From the NCBI GenBank assembly GCA_030765065.1, contig CM060987.1, forward strand, positions 77,615,833 through 77,679,832: DNA of 64,000 nt, read 5' to 3'. This DNA is from Deroplatys truncata (Eukaryota; Arthropoda; Insecta; Mantodea; Mantidae). The position numbers were made by a program, and so were the translations under genes. The number at the start of each line of letters is the position of its first letter. The stretch's first letter is position 1. The notes beneath the pieces were generated by a model. It was not told where the DNA came from, made no database searches, and saw nothing but the letters and a program-made list of their open reading frames with translations. Positions 56,246 through 64,000 of this stretch are shown one piece after another.

Positions 56246-57084
56246 GCAAAGTTCAGATAAAAATATGATACTCTTGCACCGATTCGTCTTTCGTGCACTG
56301 TATTGTATAAACAAAGTTAAATGTATTGTAAAAAAGCCAACACCGATTTGTATAGTTGTGTAAAAACTCACTCACCTTGCATTGTATTTGTGTTGATGAA
56401 TGCTGTGTGTGTAGAAATGGATGACTCACACTTCTTCTTAAATTAAAAAACACCCCACGTTGTTTTTGAAGTTCTTTAAAATTTAAATGTAGAGTTAATA
56501 AGCTCGCAATGGTTCTAGCAAGCGTCGTTAGCTGTGTATATAGAGATCTAAATCCCCCTTGGCTATGCCAGCACATCGTCATGGCGGGAATGTTTAAACG
56601 TCACGTGATTGTTGCACCCAATGGAATTATCACCTGCTGCACATGCGCAGAGACTCTCAGCATTTCTGTCCCTACTTGATTCAATACCCCCTCTCTCTCT
56701 CACTTTGTCTCTCTCCCTCTCTCTGTCTCTCTCTTTCTCTCAGAGAGTGTCTCCATAATGCCTTTACATAAGCTATAAAAATGTGCTGGGATGAAAGTCA
56801 TGTGAATGCGGTAGCCTGAAAAGAATTGCATTTTGCTAGGTTACAGGGAAATGAAACTAAGATTTTTTTGAATTCTGTAAGGACAATAATTTCCAATGCT
56901 AGCGTATGTGTCTTTGTGTGCGTATGTAAGTGTACTAGCGTATGTATGTGTATGTGTAATGGCTCTGTGTGTGTGCACGTGTGTATATGAATGCTCGGAT
57001 GCATGCAAGTCAAGAAGAAACAAAGGGATAGATAGAAAGAAAAAAGAGAAAAGAAAGAAGAGCAAATAAAACAAAGATACGAGC
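56246..57084. other. No gene seen; (CT)n microsatellite
   Basis: (CT)n/(TCTG)n lies at 56,692-56,745. An isolated GAAAGTCATGTGAATG at about 56,795, like a family A 3' end, follows. GT-rich imperfect repeats lie at 56,900-56,990. No gene is supported. Confidence 0.55.
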
Positions 57085-57565
57085 CTAGATAATGGGATAC
57101 CTAAGTATACACCAGGGTTTAATATAAATAATTATATTTGTTAAATACATTTTAATCTGACCGCCCATACTCCATAGTTTAATATATATTAAGCATTGGA
57201 GTTTTGCAGAAGTAAGAATCCAACTCGGACCTCAGAACACCTAACATTATCCTGCATTAAGCATCGTAATGATATATAAAATTAATATGATTATCCCTAC
57301 TCGTCTATGTTCCTAAATGTTAATAGTTATTAAGCATAAATGTTTCGCTACACTAAGACTCGAACTTGGACCTCTGGATACCCGAGAACGCATTTCATTA
57401 ATCAGGGTAATGCTATAATGCTTTATCCTATCCGTCCAAGAATCATTTTTTCATTGGCAATTAAACATTAAACTTTTGCTTGCAGTAAGATTCGAACACA
57501 GACCTAAGGATATCTAAGTATACATCGTGGTTTAATATATGTAATGATATATATTAAACACATTT
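57085..57565. repeat. Tandem ~140 bp repeats with a B-box-like motif
   Basis: Three to four diverged units begin near 57,093, 57,230, 57,372 and 57,502. Each has 'gacctc-ggatacc-aa' after a minus-strand tRNA-like motif (GGTCCAAGTTCGAGTCTTAG at the third unit). TTTAATATA-TATTAA stretches lie in between. The pattern looks like a tandem array derived from a tRNA-like repeat. Confidence 0.6.
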
Positions 57566-57624
57566 TTGATATCATTGTTTGAAAGACATGATATATGCAA
57601 AAACGGAGAGTTAGAATGTGTATA

Positions 57625-57725
57625 GGATGTATGTTCGGAGATATCCGTAGCTCTTCGTCCAGGTTCGTGTGCTTAGGGTGTGTATCTTTGTGTTCGGGTA
57701 TACTCGTAGGTCTTCGTGCAGGGTG
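57625..57725 (+). repeat. Two further copies of the GTTCGGG/CTTCG unit
   Basis: 'gttcggagatatccgtagct' with 'cttcgtccaggttcg', and 'gttcgggtatactcgtaggt' with 'cttcgtgcaggg', repeat the unit seen at 55,338-55,490. The two sites bracket the minisatellite and the ~140 bp tandem repeats. Confidence 0.7.
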
Positions 57726-58224
57726 CAAAGAGAGATTTTTCTTTTTGTAAGAATCTGCTACTGATGAATGCAAGGGGAGGGGAAATAGATGCTGCGTGGG
57801 AACGGAGATGGCGCCAGGCTGCCTTTTTGTTATTGCGCGGGTGTTTGAAAGATCAGTCAGGTATAAAAAGCACACAATGGAATGAAGAGGGGGAGGGGGA
57901 TGGAGGCAGGTGTGCTTTCCTAGCCACACGTGCAAGGATACTTCGGAATGCAATGGGATGGGGAGAATAGCGTCTGTTCTTTTGTCGGCGCGATTACAAA
58001 GCATAATTGATTACATTTCATAATCCTTTTTGACACGGGATGGAAGACTTTAATAGCACAACTGTAATGACCCTGTCAACCTTTCCATTATACATTACAA
58101 AATTTATGTCCTTCGCTGCAACAAAAAGGTACAAGAGGGGGCGTGGCAGGTGGAAGGGGGGCTTAATTGCAAATTCCTGCATATTAAGTGCGCTGAATCG
58201 CACAAATATGTGCAAGTTACGGCA
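57726..58224. other. No gene seen
   Basis: A GC-richer, G-rich stretch (57,770-57,970) has open frames on both strands but no recognisable domain. Confidence 0.4.
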
Positions 58225-58366
58225 ATTTATTTAAAATCGTCAGAGCCATTGTTTAATAATAAAACGTATATCCTCAATTTTGCTAATAGACTTTGACCTC
58301 TTCATTCTGAATTACTGTTATATAAGTAATTGGTAAACTGTAAGAAATAAACGAAATCTTACTACA

Positions 58367-58402
<36 letters not shown>

Positions 58403-58503
58403 CTGAACATTTTTGTGGAATTTACCATTTGCGAGATATTTCTCATTATTGGTCTGAATTTTCAAATATTTATAACTTCCTCAAGTGGTACGTCACTATT
58501 CGT
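58225..58503 (+). mobile_element. Family A internal fragment
   Basis: 'cgtcagagccattgtttaat', 'taaactgtaagaaataaacg' and 'accatttgcgagatatttct' are the middle of the family, in order. A (TA)n microsatellite (58,371-58,397) has grown within it. Neither end is present; it stops where the next copy starts. Confidence 0.65.
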
Positions 58504-59128
58504 TTTTACTTTCTCTTCCACGTACATAGTAGGAGGAGAAGAAATACATGTTTTGATGTCCCCTGAATAAGAAAGCCGCTTTAGAAAAAGGTCAATGTGT
58601 GCGAGTCTATGAACAGCATAACTAAAAAAGAAAAGTTGGATAAATATCAAACTTGGTATTTAAGTTCAGTATCTTCCGAAGATACAACGGAAAGATTTTT
58701 AAGAAAATCCGTCACTCCAACCACACCTCAGATGGAACATTTCCGAATTTTTTTATTTTCACAAAAGGGCTCAAACAATTTTAAATCAAGTACCATACAT
58801 GAATGATAATTACATGATATATAATGTATATCTTTAATTTTCTGGAATAGCCTGCTAAGTCCTCTTCATTTGGAAATAATTTTTGTATAATTATGTATAA
58901 CTGGTAAACGTTGAGCGATGGACGGATATGTACTTCATCGTAAAATGTACATCCCTTTAAAACACACAATTTACTTCAAATAGCTTTTTGTGGCATAAGC
59001 CATTTTCAGATATCCATTATTAAGGTTTCGAATTGTTCAATTCTTTCTTTAAGTCCTGTCAACATTCAGTTGTTTCTGGCGATTGCATGGAAACTGTATG
59101 GAATTTTAAGGCCAAGTTCTTAAATATA

Positions 59129-60307
59129 GTGTGATTCATATAAACCTGAACCACTTTAATGAACCATAACTCTTGATCCAATAATGGGACACATGTGCAA
59201 CTCTGGGAGAATATAATACACAATTGGGAGATTACATTCACGGAGTTCCCAGGTCTATTTTTATACACTATTTTTAAGATACGCGCATAAGAAAAAGTCC
59301 GGCGAGGTTAGGTCAGGTGGTCTGGGGGCAATAATCTCTTTGAGATTATTCGATTATCAAAACAAAACTGGTTACAAGTGGCATGGAGTAGTTAGATGTA
59401 TGACACGTTGCTCCATATTGCTGGAAACAATCTTATGTCAATTCGATATCACCCAGCTGCTCCACAAATGTATTGAAGGTACCCGTATAAACTGCAGTGT
59501 CTACAGTCGTATCAAGGAAAATGGGGCCAACAATCCTGGAAGCTGGCACTGCGCACCGTACTCCAACCTTTTCATCATGCAGTGGTGTTTCGTGGAGATA
59601 TGGGGGTTTACAGCAGCTTTTGATTGTTAATGTAGCCTGACAGATGAAACTATGTCTCATTTGTAAACCCCATTATGCAGAGAATGTCTGGACGTGGAAT
59701 AAGAAAACCCGAAAACCAACGACAATAACGCATTTGTTTTTCATGATCTGATTCTTTCAATTGCTGCAACATACACACTGTATGGTCGCAATCCCGATTT
59801 TTTCGCACCTCTTTGACATATGCCATATAAATAGCCTGTCTCCTGCTCAATTGACGCAAGCTCACTAAGCGTCTTCGAACATCATCAACAGACTCTGCAC
59901 TCAATGATGGTCTATGTTTCTCACTTTCACTGACGTGTACACCAGTTGTCTCGAGCTTTCTACTAGCGATAAAATTGTTGCATGTTTTGGAACATCGTGC
60001 ACATTGAATTCTCTTCGAAATTCTGTTGTGTTGCTATTAAGGAATTTGTCTTCTAATATGTTTTCACAATGAAAACACACTCTCGAAGTGAGTACTGCAT
60101 GTTTATATTAAGACTGCAAACTAAACATTGTCAACAATGTCAACGATGCTCGTAATTGCCATCGAAATCAACAAAATAGTCAACAAATGGCAGTAGTACT
60201 GATTTTCCCAGAGTCACATAGATCATTAAAACAAATTTCACATTTCTACGAGCTTTCAGAGGGAAATTATGATCCATTAAAGTATTTCAGGTTTAAATGG
60301 ATCGTAG
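59129..60307 (-). mobile_element. Tc1-like element (DUF4817 type), 1,179 bp
   Basis: Terminal inverted repeats of about 40 bp share ATAAACCTGAA / TTTAAACCTGAA, ACTTTAATG and ATCATAA-type blocks. TA lies at 59,127-59,128 and 60,308-60,309. The break points agree with the interrupted family A copy. It encodes a decayed transposase on the minus strand. Confidence 0.85.
59190..60065 (-). pseudogene. Decayed Tc1/mariner transposase (DUF4817 type)
   Basis: On the minus strand: the helix-turn-helix (FLNSNTTEFRREFNVHDVPK) near 60,010; ESVDDVRRRLVSLRQLSRRQ; LQQLKESDHEKQMRYCRWFS (59,720-59,780); IMGFTNET, where the first catalytic Asp of the usual 'FSDE' is Asn; then FHETPLHDEKVGV-like text, GPIFLDTTVDTAVYTGTFNT (59,480-59,560); and PPDLTSPDFFL near 59,310 with the third acidic position. 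The second Asp (usually QQDGA) is not readable. Frame shifts near 59,655 and 59,430, and stops, make it inactive. Confidence 0.82.
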
Positions 60308-60489
60308 TATTTGACTACCACTGTTTTCTGGGGGTATCTATAGCGAAATGCATTTTCAGCTATTTCTGCATAGGTTTGTTTCAATTAAAATGAAGTAGAG
60401 AGAAAAATGAGCTTTAGTATGAATAGTTTTTATACCCATTAATAAATGTTAGAGGGTAGAGAGAGTCATGTGAATATAACACATCAGGT

Positions 60490-61010
60490 TTCTTCTTGTC
60501 GTCATACAAAGGGCATGGAATTCCAAAGCCATTATATGGATACATTCTCTTAACCTATTGTATCCTTCTTATGTCTGCAATGAAATATGTAAATATGCAA
60601 TGGAACTTTATTTTGAATAACCAGAAGTAGGTAGAAGAATAGGCGGCGCCGTGGCCGAGTGGTTAGACCGCTTCAATCCCAGAGACCCGCATGTGGGTTT
60701 TGTGGTGGACAAAGTGGCGTCTGGGCGGGTTTTCTCCGGGTTCTCCGGTTTCCCCGGCCATTCATTCCAGCAACTGCTCCATCATCACTTTCCTCCCATA
60801 CCAGGCATCGGGCTGATCACCCATCTTCTGTCTGATCCATGAGTGTCTGCTCCTCGACAGGCCTCTGACCCCAGGCACCCGCCTATAAGTCCTGGGGGTG
60901 TAAGTCATACATAAGAGGAGGTTAAACAGAGAAATAAGAAGATAGAAGAATAATGTTTTGTAAGAGTGGTTTGTGGAAGAGTGAGCGGAAAAAATAAGAT
61001 GTATGCAACT
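60490..61010 (+). mobile_element. Tandem extra 3' end of family A, with a SINE inside
   Basis: Straight after the previous copy, the 3' part starts again ('cttgtcgtcatacaaagggc', 'atggaattccaaagcc', 'aatgaaatatgtaaatatgc'). It is interrupted by a SINE at 60,642 and resumes at 60,943, then ends 'gaagagtgagcggaaaaaat'. The terminal hairpin is worn. Confidence 0.7.
60642..60942 (+). mobile_element. tRNA-derived SINE (Ser/Leu-like head) with target duplication
   Basis: The head GGCGCCGTGGCCGAGTGGTT has a perfect A box and resembles the start of tRNA-Ser/Leu. The body has 'ttttctccgggttctccgg', 'ataccaggcatcgggctgat' and 'ctcctcgacaggcctctgac', ending 'cataagaggaggttaaacag'. The flanks TAGAAGAATA at 60,632-60,641 and 60,943-60,952 are exact (13 bp with one mismatch). 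Confidence 0.85.
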
Positions 61011-61014
61011 TTTA

Positions 61015-61880
61015 TTCTTGCATTAGCCGTTTCCGTGATGTGGGTTATTATCGGCTTTTACCTTCTCTACCATGAACATGGCAGGCTGAGAAAGTAACGC
61101 ATTCTATTAAAACATTGGTTGTCTAAATTTCACCGGAAATACATGCTTTGAGGCTCCCTGAATTCCCCACCAAAAGGGTTTAGAAAAGGCCTCTGTGAAT
61201 TGAGTGTGTGTGTGTGTGCAGCATAGCTCAAAAATGAAATGTCCAATAAATAACAAAGTTGGTATACAAGTTTAGATTTTCAAGCAAATCTCTCTACCTC
61301 CCCCCTTCCTTTAACACAGAATACTGTTCATTATTATTTATTTTCTCAAAAATGGCTCTAACAATTTTGATTAAATTATTTACATCACAAATAAATGTAT
61401 ATCTTGAATTTTCTGGGAATACCCTAAAAGGTCCTCTTTATTCGGAAGGTATTTTCTATAATTGGTAAACTATAAAAGACAGACAGACACTTACTACGCG
61501 AAAGATGGAGATAGTTTTAAACATACAATTGAATTGAAATAACTGTTTTGTAGGATCAGCTATTTCTGAAAAATTCATTGCTATTAGTTTGAATTTTAAA
61601 TAGTTTTTTTTTGAAGTGGCCTCCTTTCAGTTATTTTTCACCATATTATGGAAAGAGTATGGAATTTCAAGGCAGCATACAACGACTCTGTTTTATAAAC
61701 TTTACTATCGCCTCTTTTTATGTATTTTTCATACCTACAACGAAATTTGCAATGAAAGTATTTCTGCAAACGTTTATATGGATTAATAGGAAGTATATAG
61801 ACAAATACCTTTTATAAGAATAGTATATAAAAATAAACAATAGTGAGTACTTGAAGTCACGTGAATGTAACACATCAGAA
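61015..61880 (+). mobile_element. Family A copy, older subfamily
   Basis: A scrap of family interior (61,015-61,050) precedes the 5' end CTTTTACCTTCTCTACC at 61,054. The microsatellite (GTGTGTGTGTGTGTG) is near 61,205. The 3' end GTC, ACGTG, AATGTAA, CACATCAGAA is at 61,857-61,880. Confidence 0.8.
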
Positions 61881-62102
61881 TTGTTTATGAATTGCCAACC
61901 TTCAGTTATTTCTCGCGTTATCATGGAGAGGGTGTCGAATTTCAAGGCCAGCATATAACGATCAGTTTTTAAGCATTTTATTATTGCCGTACCCTGTATA
62001 CCTATAACGAAACGTGTTATGTAATTATGTAAGGAAACGTTTATGTGAACTAACTGAAAGAATAAGCTTTTGTACAAATTTTTATACACTGACTTCGTGT
62101 TA

Positions 62103-62790
62103 TGCCAAGGCCACAACTGCTTTATGTGCATATTGGCCGAGACGGCAGTGACCTCGGTATTATTCCACTGCGCAGCAACGGCGCAGGACGTGTCAGAGTG
62201 CGTTTATCAGCGGTGAGCTGTCTCTACCTTGCTTTGTCTTCGTGTTGTGAAGTGCTTCGTCAATACGTGTGTTATGTGTGATTTCCTTAGAAATCTTATT
62301 CTCCTATTAGTCCACGGAAATGCCTGCTAACAAATTCAGCCTTGAACAGCGTATTTTTATGTACGATACATACGTGAAAACTGAATCATGTAGACGGGTG
62401 TGTAGACAATTTCAGCAACATTTCCTACTTATCCAATTGCGGGTAGAGACACTGTGAGATGTTTGGTCAATAAATTTAGATCAACGGGATCGCTAAACGC
62501 TAAAAAATAAAGCTTATAGGAACAAACCCCACACCATAGACGAACTTAACAATATAAAAGCAGAAATTATTAGCATTACGCAAGAAGAACATGGTAATTT
62601 CATTCGACGATGCCAAAGATGTCTTCGCGCAGATGGACACCACTTTCAACAAGGTTTATAACCAGGTAGTACTCATTACGTGTGTGTTACTAACACTCGT
62701 GAGTAAGTAACCGGGAGTTACGGAAGGAAAACCCCACAGAGTAGTAGGCTGTGTGCGGAGCACGCATTCGCACTATCCGTGGCCTTGGCA
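62103..62790 (+). mobile_element. Internally deleted Tc1-like element (DUF4817 type), copy 2
   Basis: The terminal ends TGCCAAGGCCAC and GTGGCCTTGGCA are perfect inverted repeats, with longer imperfect similarity beyond. TA flanks at 62,101-62,102 and 62,791-62,792. The length is 688 bp. The internal text aligns with copy 1 at 43,194 ('gtgacctcggtatt', 'ttagtccac-g-aatgc', 'gatggacaccact'). Confidence 0.9.
62320..62457 (+). pseudogene. N-terminal remnant of Tc1/mariner transposase
   Basis: ATG 62,320 opens 45 residues: MPANKFSLEQRIFMYDTYVK, TESCRRVCRQFQQHFL, then worn text and a stop. This is the DUF4817-type helix-turn-helix. C-terminal text (HTIDEL, FIRRCQRCLRADGHHFQ) follows at 62,530-62,650. 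The catalytic core is absent, as in copy 1. Confidence 0.82.
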
Positions 62791-62861
62791 TAAAACGAAG
62801 CTACTGTAGAAGCCATATAAAAACGAGTTTGGATAGAAAAATTAATGCGAATGTAACATTC

Positions 62862-63285
62862 TTTTAAATATGAAGTGCTGTCATCATTCAGTCATTTCTC
62901 GCGCTATCATGGAAAGAGTATGGAATTTCACCCTATTATTTTTATAGTATCTACAATAAATCTATCATTTATTACCCAAACGTTTAACACACGTAACAAA
63001 ATTAAAGTTAAGATTATATAACTTACTGTTATTATAATTATAGTGATAATAAATATAGAGTGATCATGATAATATATAAGTTGTTCTATTAGACCAGCAT
63101 ATAACCAGTTTTTAAACATTTGATAATTATCGCTATTTCCTATGTACCATTACAAAATGTTTAATGTAATTATTCATGCAGATGTTTATTTGAATTCACT
63201 GGAAGAATAAGTTTTTGTACGAATTGTTTGTAGAATCTATACAAACTAACAATTTTGGGTAGAAAAGGTATGTGAATGTAACCTA
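62862..63285 (+). mobile_element. Tandem extra 3' end of family A
   Basis: 'tcatcattcagtcatttctc', 'atggaaagagtatggaattt' and, after an AT-rich insertion (about 62,935-63,085), 'accagcatataaccagtttt' and 'ggtatgtgaatgtaacctat'. It continues the tandem series. Confidence 0.7.
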
Positions 63286-63580
63286 TTTTTCAGTATCAAG
63301 TACTGTCATCATTCAGTGGTTTCGCGAGCGGCTATGAAAAGAGAATTTCAACGTCATAATATAGCAACCTGCTTTTAAACATTTGACTATCGCTACGGCC
63401 TCTTGAGCCCCCTTGTGTCTACAAAGAAGTATGTAATGAAACTATTTCTGCAAACATTTATCTCGATTAGCACGAGGTATATAGTAAAATACATGTTTAT
63501 AAGAACAGGTACTAGACGCTATATTAAAATAAAAAATAGTTCATAACAAAGTCATATGAATGTGACTCATAATTTTTAGA
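63286..63580 (+). mobile_element. Tandem extra 3' end of family A, last of the series
   Basis: 'tcaagtactgtcatcattca', 'catttgactatcgctacggc', 'gcaaacatttatctcgatta' and 'gtcatatgaatgtgactcat'. Only the 3' region of the family is present. Confidence 0.7.
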
Positions 63581-63615
63581 GTTGTGTATTCTCGTGAGCT
63601 TTTAAATAATGAATA

Positions 63616-64000
63616 CGAGGCGTATTCCAAAACTAAGTTCCGTTTGGTCATGATAACATCGCTCATGAGACAAGGTTTTTATTGACAGTAATATATGCCT
63701 ACATATATACTTTACTTTTCCACATAATCGCCGTGCACATCTATACACTTGCTGTAACACTGCACGAGCTTCTTTAACCCCTCGGTATAGAAGTCTGCCA
63801 CCTGGGACTTGAACCAGTTTTTAACGCTCGTCTTGAGTTCATAGTCGGTTTGAAATCGTTGTCCACCTGCCATAGTTTCAAATGTAAGAAGAGCAAATAG
63901 TCACTTTGTACCTGTTCGGGGCTGTACGGAGGGTGGTCAAGAAGTTTTCAACGAAAGTCTTGAATCTTCTATTTGGTTTAGGGAGCGGTGTGCGAGCGGG
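63616..64000 (-). mobile_element. mariner, cut by the window edge
   Basis: After the TA at 63,614-63,615 the terminal repeat reads CGAGGCGTATTCCAAAACTA. On the minus strand the C-terminal part of a mariner transposase is readable: FQTDYELKTSVKNWFKSQVA, DFYTEGLKKLVQCYSK, CIDVHGDYVEK with its stop near 63,715. Shifted text with HPPYSPE and SDYLLFLHLK lies near 63,900-63,950. The other end is outside the window, so completeness cannot be judged; frame changes suggest it is dead. Confidence 0.85.

Larger units (their letters stand above)
58503..60490 (+). mobile_element. Family A copy split by a Tc1-like element
   Basis: The 5' end TTTTTACTTTCTCTTCCACG is at 58,504. The body continues to 'ggccaagttcttaaata' (59,126), is interrupted, and resumes at 60,308 with 'tatttgactaccactg'. 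The 3' end GTAGAGAGAGTC, ATGTG, AATATAA, CACATCAGG is at 60,457-60,489. The join restores the family text 'ttaaacatttgactatcg' seen in other copies. Confidence 0.85.
61881..62861 (+). mobile_element. Tandem extra 3' end of family A, split by a Tc1-like element
   Basis: 'tcgcgttatcatggagaggg', 'caaggccagcatataacgat' and 'tacctataacgaaacgtg' run to 62,102. After the inserted element, 'taaaaacgagtttggataga' and GCGAATGTAACATTC end the unit at 62,861. Confidence 0.75.

Noticed and set aside
55500-57565. A CRISPR array
   Set aside because: The repeats are imperfect and contiguous, without unique spacers of constant length, in a eukaryotic context.

Overview
This window looks like intergenic DNA of an arthropod, most likely an insect. 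No host gene can be supported. The sequence is AT-rich and has no long open reading frames. It is packed with transposon families typical of insect genomes: mariner and Tc1-like elements (several with the DUF4817-type helix-turn-helix seen in arthropod Tc1/mariner transposases), hAT relics and MITEs, tRNA-derived SINEs, a LINE 3' end and LTR fossils. A large-genome insect such as a cockroach or other polyneopteran is a guess; nothing here proves it.

The dominant feature is one interspersed repeat family, called family A here. A full copy is about 0.8-0.9 kb. About 25 full or partial copies on both strands run from base 1 to base 63,580. In the orientation I define as forward, a copy starts with a T run and ACTTTCTCTACTACGTA. 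It carries an internal GT/CA-rich microsatellite. It ends with AGTAGAGAAAGT followed by a short hairpin (ATGTG, 7-base loop, CACAT), then CAGA and more T. Asymmetric inverted repeats near both ends, a hairpin next to the 3' end, a central microsatellite, T-rich flanks with no clear target duplication, and tandem 3' ends together fit non-autonomous Helentron elements (HINE/DINE-1-like rolling-circle transposons). No autonomous partner is visible.

Layout. 1-3,605: family A copies, one broken by a SINE and by a mariner. 3,606-13,985: SINEs, a Gypsy-like LTR fossil and further family A copies. 13,985-19,000: several family A copies and SINEs. 19,420-21,020: a deleted mariner and a 5'-truncated LINE with exact target duplications. 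21,000-30,600: AT-rich DNA with LTR-like fossils, a 133 bp inverted-repeat pair, a hAT remnant and SINEs. 30,700-37,450: a Tc3-like element with long terminal repeats, a MITE and two mariners. 37,500-52,800: many family A copies, one holding a hAT MITE, plus a deleted Tc1-like element and SINEs. 53,100-54,900: the relic of a ZBED-type hAT transposase. 55,300-57,760: minisatellites and other tandem repeats. 58,200-63,580: family A copies interrupted by two Tc1-like elements and a SINE, ending in a tandem series of family A 3' ends. 63,616-64,000: a mariner that runs off the window.

The elements do not form a pathway. They record layered insertion: family A copies served repeatedly as targets for SINEs, mariner/Tc1 and hAT elements, which gives a relative order of activity. 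All transposase genes seen are broken or deleted.
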